DNA of 64,000 nt, from contig JBITNC010000001.1 in assembly GCA_050084985.1 (NCBI GenBank), positions 145,886,001-145,950,000 of the forward strand, read 5' to 3'. Below, piece by piece: positions 1 through 13,515 of this stretch. Position 1 is the stretch's first letter, and every line of letters begins with the position of its first letter. Position numbers and translations under genes: made by a program. The notes beneath the pieces were generated by a model, which was not told the DNA's origin, ran no database searches, and was given only the letters and a program-made list of their open reading frames with translations. The stretch is from Nageia nagi. Its lineage: Eukaryota; Pinophyta.

Positions 1-429
1 GCATCATGATCCATTCTAACAATTCAAATACCCTATTTATGGACCTCATGAGATTTTATGTTCTCTCTAGAATGACCTCGCTTCCTTGGTATTAGGGTAA
101 TATCATAATCATAACTTGCTAAAAATCATGCACAAAATTAAATATCAATCAATTGATATATTTCTCATTGAAAATAGTGTGAATCTATATATTCATTTCA
201 ACTTTAAACATGATTATACCATTTATTCACTTTGAATTTAAACTAAAAGTAATTAAAAACCCTTATTAAATGGTTCTTTATAATACCCATTCCTTGTAAA
301 TGAATAAAATTTTATTTGAAATAAATGTAATAAAAGGCTAATGTTTTCATTTAAATATAGTCTCAAGATTCAACATGATCACATGGTACTCAAATTGTAA
401 ATACCTCTAAATAAAATGCCTCCTAAATT

Positions 430-1400
430 TACAACCTTGCATAAGAGGGGAAATACAACCAATGAAGGGACTTGGGAATTGTTTGATAAAATATCTAATC
501 ATAATGTTGCAAAAATGGATACGTTGTAGTATATGTGACTTGTATAACAAAATTTGTCACCTAATATAAGATAAATATGTTGATGGAATCAAGAAATTAT
601 TTTACAAATTTTCATAGTTTTTAAAAAGGTATTATGCAAAATAGGTATGCATAGAGTAAACATTTAATAAAGTCCTATGAATGGTTTGGAAAAGTATTTC
701 ATAGCATAGAATGGATATGGAAGTCCTAAGAATAATTTGGTAAAATGCCTCATCTAGATGTAATCTCATGGACAAATATGAAAGCAAGATAAGCACACAA
801 ATGGATACATTGTAAGGACTTAAAATTGTTTGACAAAATATCTTTTTAAAATGTATACCATAATTAAACTAATTTATTTAAAAAAATGCCTCATAAAAAT
901 GAGTATTATACTTGCAAGACAAGCCCTAAAATGGATACGTCAAAAGGCTTGTGAGGTATTTTTTTAAATGCATCATCAAAATGTTGTCTTATGGAACATA
1001 GTGATCTCAAGATATGTAGAAAATGGATATGTTCAAGGGGTTTGTAATTTATTTGGCAAATGCATTGTTCTAATATAGTCATATGGAATGTAAAGAACAT
1101 AGAATATGCACCAAATAGATATGTTGGAGGGGTTTATAATTTATTTACTAAATACCTCATTGAAATTCAATCATATGGAATGCAATGATCATAAAATATG
1201 CATCCAATAGATACATTAGAGGGGTATGCAAGTGGATTGATTACCTACTCCATCGAAATAGAGTATTATGGGCTATGATGACTACATGTTATACTCAAAA
1301 TAGATAGATTTTTATGCATATGCAGAGTCAAAATATACAAATATTTGCCATCATTCTTCCAACATGAGCTATATAGAAATATCTAGTAGGTATCTAATTA
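430..1400 (+). pseudogene. PPR (PLS-type) protein relic, unit A1
   Basis: Plus-strand reading, interrupted by stops and frame changes, gives repeated pentatricopeptide signatures. Near 475-505 it reads as LFDKI..HNV. Near 985-1070 it reads WN-[I/M]-ISRY..NGY followed by VCNLFGKCL. Near 1250-1350 a MMT.C..QN piece leads to a MQSQ...FAIILPT segment, which corresponds to the usual 'MQ..GVKP..FTF.SVLPACA' stretch. PPR proteins bind organellar RNA in plants. The repeated 'LFDKMP..NVVSWNAMI..YA.NGY' register of about 31-36 codons is what identifies the family. No open frame longer than a few dozen codons survives, so this is a dead copy. Boundaries are approximate. Confidence 0.7.
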
Positions 1401-2239
1401 TGGTTTCTTAGTGAATGTAGTCGATAGGAAGCTAAAAACATAGAGAATATAAAATCTCCATGAATCACTTAACAAATATACAATGGAGGAACAATTTCAT
1501 ATACTAACACAAGCACTAATCAAACACCCTTTTGAAAGGATTTTATTGTACAAGTCTTTACCCATGATTCAAACAAACAATAATATAATTATTTTTATAT
1601 ATTTCTCCTTCCCTTATCTAGATAACCTCATGTGAAAGTGAACAACAACTATACAATATTATCCCATATTAAATTTCAATTATGACACCCATGAATATCA
1701 TTCAAAATAAATAAGTGATTTTAAATAACTTATTTACTCCATTTTCCAAGTACATATTCACATGCAAGGATTTCATACCATTACTATTTCATTTAATTAG
1801 TACAAAATAATGTAAGATCAAAATGATCATGATCCTTAATAATTCATATATAAGCACTTCAGTTTTCAAGAAATCCTAAAGATTTTGACATAAAACTTAA
1901 AGTTTTTGGTTAAGCATTTATCACTAGGGGCTAAATTACTAAAAAAGAACCTATAATATAAAATTTAATAATGGAGAAAAGATGAACTCCTTGCTCCATG
2001 AGACCCAAAGCATATCAAAGTAAGAGATCTTATTTTTTTCCTTAAGGTTCCCAAAGTATTTATAGCCAAAGGTTGGTATAGTCCATCTAAGAAATGTGAC
2101 TATTTGTCTAACTTAGTTATTTATATTTGTGAGGTGTAGGAATTTTATTTTTTTATGGTAGGACTTAGATAATTTATTTTCCAAGTGTTATGTCCTACAA
2201 AATAGTTTGGACACATCACATTAGGCAACACAAGATTTA

Positions 2240-3260
2240 TCAATTGGAACTTGGGAATTGTTTGACAAAATGTCTCCTTGTAATGTTTTAAAAATGGATA
2301 CCTTATAGGACCTATGACTTGTTTAAAAAAATTCTTAACCTAATATTATATGGATACATTGAAGGAATTGAGAAATTGATTGACAAATTTTCATAGTTTT
2401 TAAAAAGGCATCATGGAAAATAGGTATAAGTAGAGTAAACATTTAATAAAGGCCTATAAATGGTTTGGTAAAGTATCTCATAGTACAAAATGAATATAGA
2501 AGGCTCGAGAATTATTTGGCAAAATACCTCATATAGATGTAGTGTAACAAATGAAAATGAACATAGTATATGCATATAAAAAGATACATTGGAAGGACCT
2601 AAAATTTGTTAAACAACATGCTATATCGAATGTAGACCATGCTCAAATTAAATCATTTGAACAAATTCCTCATCAAAATGAGTCTTATGGTTCTAGGACA
2701 TGCCCCAAAATATATATATCAAAGTGACTATGAGCGTTTTTTAAAAAATGCATCATCAAAATGTAGTCTCATGGAATGCAATGATCTTAAGATAAGAACA
2801 AAATGGATATGTTAGAGGGGTTTGTAATTTATTTGAAAAATGCCTCATTATAATGCAATCATATGAAATGCAAACATAACAAAATATCAACCAAACATAT
2901 ATGTTGGAGGGATCTACAATTCATTTGGTAAATGCCTCATCAAAATGTAGTCATATGGAATGCAATCATCATAGAATATATAACTAATAGATGCATTATA
3001 GTTGTTCATCAGTGGTACCTAATCCATCAAAATGCAGTCTCATGAGCTATGATGACTTCATGCTATGCTAAAAAAAAATAGAATTTTATGCAAATGCAAA
3101 GTCAAACTCTACCAACCTTTGGCATCATTCTTCTAGCATGAGCCAACATGAAAGATCTAGTAAGTATCCAATGGTTTCTCAATGAATGTAGTTGATAGGA
3201 AGGTGAAAACATGGAGAATATAAAAGTTATGTAAATCACTTTACAAATAGATAATGGAGG
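2240..3260 (+). pseudogene. PPR (PLS-type) protein relic, tandem unit A2
   Basis: This is a second copy of the same decayed PPR reading, beginning 'acttgggaattgtttgacaa' at about 2247 (LGNCLTK or, in the coding frame, WELFDKM). It continues with WNA[M/I]I-type repeats at 2775-2975 and ends in a MQSQTLPTFGIILLA-like segment near 3090-3140. It is collinear with unit A1 over about 1.8 kb, including the noncoding tail up to about 4010, so the whole block was duplicated in tandem after or with the PPR insertion. It is better preserved than A1 around 2890-2970, where the LFGKMPHQNVV reading is clear. Stops and shifts make it non-functional. Confidence 0.72.
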
Positions 3261-4009
3261 TAGGTTTTCATAGAATGACATAAGAATCAATCGAACACCT
3301 CTTTGGAAGGATTTTATTGTACAAGTCTTTATCCACAATTCAAAAAAACAATAATAGAGCTATTTTTATAAATTTCATCTTCCCTATTTTTGATACCCTC
3401 ATGTGAAAGTGGAGAAAAACTATACTATATTAGCCCATATAAAATTTTAAATATCACACACATGACTATCGTTCAAAACAAACAAGTGAGTTTAAATAAG
3501 TTGTTTACTCCATTTTCCAAGTACATCTTCACATACAAGGATTTCATATCATTACTATATCATTTAATTGGTACAAAATAATGTAAGATCAAAATGACAA
3601 AGATCCTTAATAATTCATATATAAGCAATCTAGTTTTCAAATAATATTAAAGATTTTCATATAAAACTTAATGTTTTTAGCTAATCATTTAGCCTTAGAG
3701 GCTAAATTGCTAGAAAAGCACCTACAATATCAAATTGAATAATGGAGGAAAGATGAAATCCTTGCTCCAAAGGACCCAAAGCATATCAAAGTGAGAGATC
3801 CTTTAATTTTCCTTAAGGGTCCCAAAGTATTTATAGCCAAAGGTTGGTATAATCCATCCAAAAAATGTGACTATTTTTAAAAATTATTTATTTTTATTCA
3901 TGAGGTGTATATGTTTTATTTATTTGTTATAGGAATTAGACAATTTTATTTGCAAGTGTTACATCCTACAAAATAATTTGGACACCTCACAATAGGGAAA
4001 AAAAGGTTT

Positions 4010-6500
4010 ATCAATAATTTCACACACCTAACATAAAAAAAAAAATGTATGGACATGTTACCTATATTAATTTTACAAACACCAAAATGGCCTTACAACC
4101 TCCATAAAATAACAACAAATCATTTTAACCCTAAAATTTTTATTTTCACCTAAATTTATTGTTTGTAAAAATTAAAATTCCTTAGTGAGAATTCAAATTC
4201 AAATACTTGGAATATTCCTTGCATCATTAAAATAAATCAATTCATTTTCTAAGAAAATTCCAAAATGCATATCATATTTTTAACATAGATATTTACCTAT
4301 GGAGATCACTTATCTTGCAAGGTAGATTTGTTAGTGCACACACTCATGAGCAATATACACAACATCAAAATTGAATATTATGCATAATAATTATGATATG
4401 CATATATATGATGTACAAAGGTCCTTGTGGCTATAAATGAATCAACATAAATTATTTCTTCACTCTAACAAATATGTTCCTATAACCAACTCATCCTTGG
4501 TTACTTGGGATCTTGGACCTAAATCTCACACTAAGTCAACCTATAAGTTATGTCACAAAATTCCTAAAGCCAACATTGATTTGACATAAATATTGCATAT
4601 AATTAATCATAATTAGATATCTCATAAAATAAATAGTCTCAATCACATCCAAATCCTCGATAGCCTTCAAGTCTTAATAAGTGCAATTGGGAGGGTGGTT
4701 ACATTTTTTACATTTCTCTATGAAGATATTATGTTCTATTTTCATCATATACCTTAATGGTATAATAATAATCTATGGATACAATTCTAAAATAGTTTAG
4801 GCTTTGTATTCATTATAATAATCTAATTAACTTTTTCATATTAGTAAATCACTTTGAAATTGATATCCTTTTATCCAAACTATTATTAGCAATTATCTTC
4901 ATTTATTATATATTAACTTCTACTTGGATATATAAATCTCCACATTATAATTTTGAAATTCATAAAAGTATAAAACCTATTATTTGATTTATTTTAATAA
5001 TAGTTATAAAAAATAATATCTTATCAATTTAATTAATTATCATAGGTATTTTATGATTACATCATGAATGTAATATTAACAAGTAGTTCTATACAATCCC
5101 TAAGTCATAGATTAGGTATTTTTAACACCTTTAAGATAAATATAGCCAATTGAAAACTTTTTATTTTTGTAAAAATATTTAAATGGTATAAATCAAATGG
5201 TTTACTATACCCTTTAAGATAAGTCTATGACATCTTATATGGAATGTTTGAATGTCAATGTATGAATATCAAATAATAGGGGTTTGCTAAATATATAAAG
5301 TGCAATAACCCCTTGATCAAATACATCATTTAACTTCATGAGTATACAAATAATTCCATAGATGCTCAAAGATCTTCCTTGTTTATGAGGTTGAGCATAA
5401 CTCTTTTTCTTGCATGATATGTGTCCTACCCTAGATGTGTAATTATTAATACCTTTCTATTATCACATCCAGAACTTAACAAAGAATCCAATCCATTAGT
5501 TGCAAGCATTTTCTCAAAGCAATTTTCTTGATCTTAAGAGGGCCAAGGAATCACTTAAGAACTTCCTCTCTTCTTTAATCATAGAAAAATTCATTAAAAC
5601 ATCACACAAGTATATAGAAATGTATTTCATACTATCACCCTCATTAAAAAAATTATCCACATCTTCAAAAATAATTTCCATTATTTTAAAATAATTCTTC
5701 ATATAAATAATTGAATGAAACTATTTTTTTTTATCTCACAAATTAACTCAAAAGGGAGATGGATCCAAAAGTTTCTCTTAAAATATTGACATGTAATATT
5801 CTGTATGAAATTAACATCTTATAATGTTAGAATCCTTTTATCATTTCTAAATATCTCAAAAGATTTATTTAATAATCAATAAATCTACCACAAAATATGA
5901 TTTAAATCTATCAAAGGTTTATAATTACATATCCCTAGTTATTAAACTCTATAATATTAATTAATGATTATTACCATACATATTTATGTAACCAAAAACT
6001 CCTCCTTATACAACTAGAAATTAAATATGGATATTCACACAAAATAATATAATATTTATTCAAATGTCATAGCATATTAGGAAATTAGATCTCCACATTT
6101 TAAATATCTTGAGTTTATATTAATTATCATATTCTTCAATTACAAATAATTAGTGTATGTTGAGGAGATGCATGCGAACATCATAAGGATTTAAAAACTT
6201 TTTTAGAAAGAGAAAAAGCCCATGTAATCACCATAATAAAAGTATGGACTAAATGGATAAGGAGAACTTAGACACATAATAATTTTCTAAAAACATCTTG
6301 AGAACTAGAAAGGAAACTTGTGAAGATAGGTTTAGTAGACAAAAACCTTTTGTTATCAATCTATTCTATAAAGAAAAATGAGTACCACTAAAAATAGGTA
6401 TTTTTCATATGAAACAATGATCACACTATTAACAATTTGCATATATTTAAAGTGAAGAAAAAGATAGCCATCATTATGAATATTTTTGGCACTAATCTCA
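4010..6500. other. Noncoding distal half of repeat A
   Basis: AT-rich DNA shared with copy B (10460-12460, then 21200-21290 and 27590-28045). A minus-strand open stretch at 5514-5702 has a still-legible counterpart at about 12010-12200 with stops (common piece SMKY-I-IYL then MNFSMIKE). It may be a fragment of an old coding region, but I do not recognise the protein. Nothing else is supported. Confidence 0.55.
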
Positions 6501-7880
6501 TATCTAAACATACCATAAGGAAGATAACCATTAAAGTCTTACATAACTCTTACAATTATAGAATCATGAACTATGCAACAGACATTCTAGTCATGATGTA
6601 GTGGTTTCCTACTTGGGGCCCATATCACCTGAGAGAACTCTTGTACATAAAGTTGTGCATCTTCTTTGATGATAACCTTTTGATTCATAGGTTACAAATA
6701 TCTTTTCTTAGGCAATCTTACATATGAAATGGGCAAGCATCATTGCTAATGGAAAAATATTCATACTCCTATTTAATAACTACAGGTAGTATGACTACTA
6801 GTTACGCTCACCTAATAATAGCAGTTTGATCTACTACTAACCTCATTTGACAAACTATCAAGGATATGAGATACTAGCATACCCATATCTATCATTTAGG
6901 CTCACCATGGAATTTATCATCTCCATGCCCATATCTTTGGGAGGCATGGGTATTGGAATAATACCCTTGAATGGTTTATATATTATAATTAAATTTTAAG
7001 TAAGAAAACCATCCCCTATCAAATGTTCCTATAAATAATTGATCCTAGATCAATTATTACATTTTATAGGTTTCATGCTTGAATCAAGCATTAGGATGTT
7101 GCTCTAATTTAATTGATTACAAACCACATTTCATATTAATAATCATATTTGATAAATAAGAATAATAAATGCATCAAAAGTACACCAAAAGTTTCAAAAC
7201 AAACTTGTTCATGAAATCACAAAAGAATATTCAATAATAGTTTACTATAATGGTCCCATATGCATAGTGTGGTGTAAGGAATATTACTTTAAAAATACTT
7301 CACATCCTAAAGATTAACAAGACTTGAGATATTGCTAAACATAGCTTCTTCTAACAAGGAAATACAGTGTAGAGTATTTCATACTCAAGGAATATTCTTT
7401 TAGTATATCATTTAGAGAGCTTGTAATAATAATTGTTTTACTAACTTATCTTTTATGTATTTTTAATTATTGATTATTCAATCCATAATTTCTTATCTTA
7501 TTTTATTTTATACTTTTGATCCACTTTATGATAGGATTGAATTCCACATTACTCTTGTGTTCATCTTCTAGGGTTTTATCACCTAATTTGGGTTTTCATA
7601 GAAGAATATTAAAGAACACTAATGTTCTAATTTAGATTGAGCTAAGTATGAAGAATTTACTTACATTACTTCAAATAACCCATGCCTTTTTCATTTTAAT
7701 CATTGATAAGTATAATACCATCTTTTATTCCACATTTAACCTCTTTTAGAAATTAACATCCTTATTCAAAGATATTCATTTCCTTAAACATGACACCATC
7801 ATTTGTTTAATTTTGATTTTCATTATAAGATATGTATTATTTCAACCCCTATCTTGTTTATTTAAAATTCCAAGAGAGCT
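6501..7880. other. Unassigned AT-rich DNA between repeats A and B
   Basis: No coding signature, terminal repeat or RNA gene recognised on either strand. A somewhat more GC-balanced patch lies at 6590-6960 but reads with stops in all frames. Confidence 0.5.
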
Positions 7881-7911
7881 TATATATATATACACACACA
7901 CACACACATAA

Positions 7912-7958
<47 letters not shown>

Positions 7959-7994
7959 TGTATGTATGTATGTATGTATGTATGTATGTATGTA
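7881..7994. repeat. Compound microsatellite (TA)n(CA)n(TA)n(TGTA)16
   Basis: TA dinucleotides pass into about eight CA units, then TA again, then sixteen uninterrupted TGTA units at 7931-7994. The uninterrupted units suggest it is young or still length-variable. A shorter TA-TGTA tract occurs at 34761-34814. Confidence 0.97.
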
Positions 7995-8212
7995 TAATCA
8001 ATAATGAAAATTTTACATCATATTTTTGAAGATATATCATAGGCCTTCTTTATATCTTCATCCTCTAGATGTAGCTCCTTTCCATCTTCATCCTCTATGC
8101 TCCTCCCCAAGGATCTAGGACTCATTGGATATGAGTACTAAGAAAGGATTTTGAGTATGGAGTATCATGAAAAACCTTTTTCTTAACCAAAATACATCTT
8201 ACTCTAAATAAA

Positions 8213-11200
8213 TCATGATCCATTATAACAATTCAAATACCCTATTTGTGGACCTCAGGAAGTTATATGTTCTCTCTAGAAGGACCTCCCTTCCTTGGTC
8301 TTGGGTAACATCTTAATTATAACTCTTTAGTTTTGATAACAGTACATAATTTTACATAAAATTAAATATCAAGTAATTGATATATTTCTCCTTCAAAAAT
8401 AGTGTGAACCTATTGCATCATCATTTTAACTTCAAACATGATTATTCCATTTATTCACTTTGAATTTAGACTCAAAGTAATTCAAAACCCTTATTAAATG
8501 GTTCTTTACCTTAACCATTCCTTGTAAATGAATAAAATGTAATTTTGAAATCAATATAATAAAAGGTGGATGTTTTAATTAAATATAGTCTCAATATTCA
8601 ACATGATTAGATGGTACTCAAATTATAAAACCCTCTGAACATCATACCTCCTTGATTTGTAGCCTTGCATGAGAGGGAAAAACATAATCGATGAAGGGAA
8701 TTATGAATTTTTTGACAAAATATATCCTTGTAATGTTGTAAAAATGGATATTTTATAGGACCTATGACTTTTTTGACATTATTCTTCACCTAATATAACA
8801 TAGATACAATGAAGGAATTGGGAAATTATTTGACAAAATTGGATACTTTTTAAAAAGATGCCATGGAAAATAGGTATGTGTAGAGTAAATATTTAATAAA
8901 TACCTATAAATGGTTTCATAAAGTACCTCATATCATAGAATATATATAGAATGATTGAGAATTATTTGGTAAAATGCTTCATCTAGATGTTGTCTCATGG
9001 ATAATAATGAAAAAAGGATATGAACATAAATGGATACATTGGAAGGACCTGAAATTGTTTGATAAAATACCATTTTTGACATAGACCATACTTGAATTGA
9101 ATCATTTGTGAAAATAGCTCATCAAAATGAGTCTTATGCTTGTAGGATATGCCTCAAAATAGATATGAAAAAGGGCCTATAAGTATTTTTTTTAAATGCA
9201 TAATCGGAATGTAATCTTGTGGAACACAATGATCTCAAGATATGCAAAAAATGGATATGTTGGAGGGATCTATAATTTATTTGGTAAATGCCTCATAATA
9301 ATGAAATCATATGAAATACAAAGGTAATAAAATATTCACCATATAGATACATTATATGGTCTATAATTTATTTGGAAAATACCTCATCGAATTGTAGTCA
9401 TATGGAATGCAATCATAATAGAATATGCAACCAATAGATATATATGAGGTATATGCAAGTGGATTGATTACCTACTACATCAAAATGCATTCTCATGGGC
9501 TATGATGACTACATGCTATGTTCAAAATAGATATACTTTTATGTAAAATTAGAGTCAAACTCTACCAACCTTTGCCATCATTCATCCACCATGAGCCATC
9601 ATGACAAATCTTGGAGGTATCTAATGGTTTCTCAATGAATGTATTTGATAATAAGGTGAAAATATGAAGAATACAAAAGTTCTAAAAAACACTTGATAGA
9701 TAGTAATGGTGGTACAGTTTCATAAATTGACATAAGGACCAATCAAACACCCCTTTGGAAGGAATTTATTGAACAAGGCTTTATCCATGATTCAAACAAA
9801 CAATAATACAATTATTTTTATAAATTTCTCCTTCCCTTGTATAGATACCCTCATGTGAAAGTGGAAAAAAATTATACTATATTAACACATTAAATTTTAA
9901 ATATCACACCCATGCCCATGATTCAAAATAAATAAGTAATTTTAAATAACTTGTTTACTCCATTTCCCAAGTACATCTTCACATGCAAGGATTTCATATC
10001 ATTACTATGTCATTTAATTGGTACAAACTAATGTAAGATCAAAATGAACAAGATCCTTAATAATTCATACATAAGCACTTTATTTTTCAAACAATCCTTA
10101 AGATTTTCATATAAAACTTAATTTTTTTGGCTAAGCATTTAGTACTAGGGGCTAAATTGCTAGAAAAGCACCTAGAATGTAAAATTGAATAATGGAGGAA
10201 AGATGAACTCCTTGCTCCATAGAATCGAAAGCATATTAAAGTGAGAGATCATGTATTTTTCCTTAAGGTTCCTAAAGTATCTAGAGTGAAAGGTTGGTAT
10301 AGTCCAACCAAGAAATGTGACTATTTGTCTAACTCATTTATTTTTGTTTGTGAGATGTAACAGTTTTTATTTTTTTATTGCAAGAATTAGAAAATTTTAT
10401 TTGCAAGTGTTATGTCCTACAAAACAATTTGGATACCTCATATTAGGAAACAAAAGGATTATCAATAATTTCACACACCTAACATAAAAAAATAAATATT
10501 ATGGAGATGTTACCTCTTTCTTTTTACAAACACTAAAATAAACTGCCAACCTCCAAAAAGTAAAAACTAATCCTTTTAACCCTAAAATTTTTATTCTAAA
10601 CTAAATTTATTATTTGTAAAAACTAAAATTCCTTAGTGAGAATTCAAATTCAAATAGTTGGAATTTTCCTTGTATCATTTGAAAATAGTTAATTAATTTT
10701 CTAAGTAAATTCTAAAATGTATATCATATTTTTCACAAACATATTTACCTCTGAAGACCACTTTTCTTGCAAGGTATATTTGTTAGTGCACACACTCATG
10801 AACAATATACACAATACCAAAATTAAATATTATGCACAATAATAATGATATGCATCTATATTATCTATGAAATACTTGTGGCTATTATTGAATCAGTGCA
10901 AATCATTTCTTCACTCTTACCATTCCATTCTTATAACCAACTCATCCTTGGTTCCTTGGGTCTTCAACTTGAATCCCATAATCAATCAACCAATCAACTG
11001 TTAACCTGTATCCCACACTAACATAAATATTGCATATAATCAATCATAATTAGATATATCATAATACAAATAGTCTCAATCACATCCAAATCCTCGATAT
11101 TCTTTAAGTCTTAAAAAGTGGAATTGGATGGGTCACTACATTTATTGTATTTCTCTATGAAGATATTATGTTCTATTTTCATGAGAGATCTTAATGGTAT

Positions 11201-12459
11201 AATAATAATCCATGAATACAATTCTAAAATAGTTTAGAATTTGTATTCATTATAATAATCTAATTAACTTTTTCATAGTTGTATATCACCTTGAATTTGA
11301 TATCCTTTTTTCCAAACTATTATTGGCAATTATCTTCATTTGGTATATTAACTTATACTTGGATCACATAAATATCCACTTTATAACATTGCAATTCCTA
11401 AAAGTATCAAGCCCATTATTTGATTTATTCCAATAATAGTTATAAAATAAATTAAATAATAGTTATCAAAAAATTATCTTATCAATTTAATCAATGATCG
11501 TAGATATTTTATGATTACATCATGAATATAATATTAACAAGTAGTTCTATACAATCCCTAAGTCCTTGATTAGGTATTTTTAACACCTTAAAGATAAATC
11601 TAGCCATGTGAAAACTTCTAATTTTTGCACAAATATTTAAATGGTGTAAATCAAATGGTTGACTATACCCTTTAAGATAAGTCTACAAGATCTTATATGG
11701 AATGTAAAACTTTTGATCATGACTTATTTATTTGAAATACACTTTCTTTCCATAGAATATATGAACATTAGACATTAGGGGTTTAATAAGTATACAAAGT
11801 ACAATAACCCCTTGTTCAAATACATCATTTAACTTGATGAGTATACAAATAATTCCATATGTACCCAAAGATCTTCCTCAATTATGAGGTTGAGTACAAC
11901 TCTTTTTCTTGTATGATATGTATCCTACCCTAGATGTGTAATTATTAATACCATTCCATTATCACATCAAGAAATTGATAAATAACCCAATCCATTAATT
12001 ACAAACATTTTCTCAAAAATTTATTCTTGATATTGAGAGGGTCAAGGTATAACTTAATAACTACCTCTATTCTTTTATCATAGAGAAATTCATTAAAAAA
12101 TCATACAAGTATATAAAAATATATTTCATACTATCATCATCATTCAAAAAATCATCTACATATTCAAAAATTATTTCCACTATTTCCAAATAATCCTTCA
12201 TATAAGTAAATGAATGAAACTTTTTTTATCTCACAAATAAACTCAAAAGGGAGATGGATGTAAAATTTTCTCTTAAAATATTCACACATAATATTTTGTA
12301 TGAAAATAACATCTTATAATGCTAAAATCCTTTTATCATATATAAATATCTCAAAGGATTTATTTAATAATCAATAAATCTACCAAAAAATATGATTTAA
12401 CTCTATCAAAAGTTTAAAATTTCACATCCCTAGTTATTAAACTCTATAATTTTAATCAA
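8213..12459 (+). repeat. Repeat B, left arm (second copy of repeat A)
   Basis: Collinear with 1-5960 but with a single PPR unit. It is interrupted at about 12460 where copy A continues without a break. The continuation of B is found at 21199-21290 and again at 27581-28045. Copy A therefore serves as an empty-site reference for both insertions. Confidence 0.82.
8690..9720 (+). pseudogene. PPR (PLS-type) protein relic in repeat B
   Basis: The plus strand carries the same decayed PPR readings as units A1 and A2. These are a FFDKIYPCNV-like start near 8710, an N-G-Y then LF/F-K-MP register at 9240-9440, and the MxNx..F.I.LPACA-type tail near 9550-9600 (text 'tctaccaacctttgccatc', as in unit A2). 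Many stops and small indels are present. It is equally distant by eye from A1 and A2, so the tandem doubling in A is probably later than the A/B split, or B lost a unit. It is not functional. Confidence 0.68.
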
Positions 12460-12628
12460 TGTTATGCATAAGGAATGATGGGAAATAAAATTTACAAATT
12501 TTGGTGAACATGATTTGAAGTCATAGTGAAAAGTGTTTGAAATTCAGGTAGGGTAAGTGGTAAAATCAATTTTTTTTTTAAATGTAAAGTTTTGGTGATA
12601 TATAATATTTTTAGTTTTATGAAATTAT

Positions 12629-13013
12629 GATGATCAATTCTTAAAGATATATGATTCATATCCCATTTGTGATGATGATCATCAATGCTATAACCTAGAT
12701 TATCAACTACATACAAATATAGATGATTATATAAATAAAGGGGTAGATAATCAACTACATACAAATGTAGATGAGCATCTACAAATTAGTGCATATGATC
12801 ATGTAAATAAAGGGGTATATGATCATTTGTACATTTTACAGATAATCATCTGCAATTTTGATCATTAACATGTTGGCACTGACAATCATCTATAGAAAAG
12901 ATGCAATGATTGTCTACATAAATATGTAGATGATCATATACACTTTTATACAGATAATCGTATACAGTTTTCTATAGATGATTGTCTACACATTCATGTT
13001 GTCGATAATCTGT
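12629..13013. repeat. 24-bp tandem array 1 (about 16 units)
   Basis: Successive units of exactly 24 bases can be laid out from 12629: the first nine keep the period without any indel, with one or two irregular units near 12840-12900. Units carry variants of a GATGATCATC or GATtATCgTC core followed by 'TA-AC' and a variable half rich in ACAAAT, TTTTATA or ATAAAGGGG. The same period and core recur in arrays 2-4. Confidence 0.85.
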
Positions 13014-13158
13014 GTTCCAAACAAAATGACTTATTACAAAATGAAATTAAATATGATCATACATAATAAATGGTAACATGTATCAAGTCTTATAAAAGGC
13101 ATTACAATTTGTTCCTTTCCCTCCTAAATTATAAATCCTCCCTTTCCTTGAGTCCTCT

Positions 13159-13515
13159 TTGCACAGGACCACCATGTCAACTTCTAATGTTGGCACCCCA
13201 GCTACTGTAGCATTGTACAATTTTAAGAATCTTATTTGCCCCCAAATTTTATATATTATTACCACTCATGTATGTGAAATTAGTTGGCTGCAAGAATTTG
13301 GCCTTATATCATTAGTTTCAATGGGCATATTTCTCAATGCAATTATAAACTTGTTTGATAATGAAAATTCAACTGTTACAATGAAAGATCATGGTAAACC
13401 TCTTTTATTCTCTATTAAACCCTCTGATGTATATAGGTTGATATGTCTTCTATATAAGCATGCTAAGGAGCTTATCATTATGAACATAAATTTATTAAAT
13501 GATATAGATAAATGA
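13159..13515 (+). pseudogene. Unrecognised plus-strand ORF, first segment of a decayed gene
   Basis: A 118-codon frame; a second ATG at codon 6 (MSTSNVGTPATVALYNF) is the more likely start. The composition is protein-like: hydrophobic blocks (CPQILYIITTHVCEISWLQ, then FGLISLVSMGIFLNAIINLF) alternate with polar ones and end in KELIIMNINLLNDIDK before TGA. The frame stays legible for about 25 more codons past the TGA (HLEINYGIQVGCLIDEIL), so the stop may be a mutated arginine codon. I do not recognise the family. It lies just right of array 1 and points toward the segments at 14874-16442, which may belong to the same gene. No start context or promoter can be asserted. Confidence 0.45.

Larger units (their letters stand above)
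1..6500 (+). repeat. Repeat A: first copy of a >6.5-kb repeat that carries PPR relics
   Basis: The stretch from base 1 to about 6500 recurs, diverged but collinear, from 8213 (1-440 matches 8213-8690; 4010-5960 matches 10460-12460; 6045-6500 matches 27590-28045). Anchors include the opening text around 'gatccattctaacaattc' and the block near 4190 and 10640 reading 'agtgagaattcaaattcaaa'. Copy A has two tandem PPR-like units where copy B has one. The left end lies beyond the window. It could be an old segmental duplication or a large transposon; no terminal repeats were found to decide. Confidence 0.8.

Noticed and set aside
5514-5702. Minus-strand frame conserved between repeat copies A and B
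   Set aside because: Similarity reflects the shared repeat; copy B has stops in the frame and no domain was recognised, so it is not listed as a gene.
7832-8040. Open frames on both strands with runs of MYVC or HTYI
   Set aside because: They are translations of the TGTA microsatellite, not genes; the same applies to the frames across 34761-34814.
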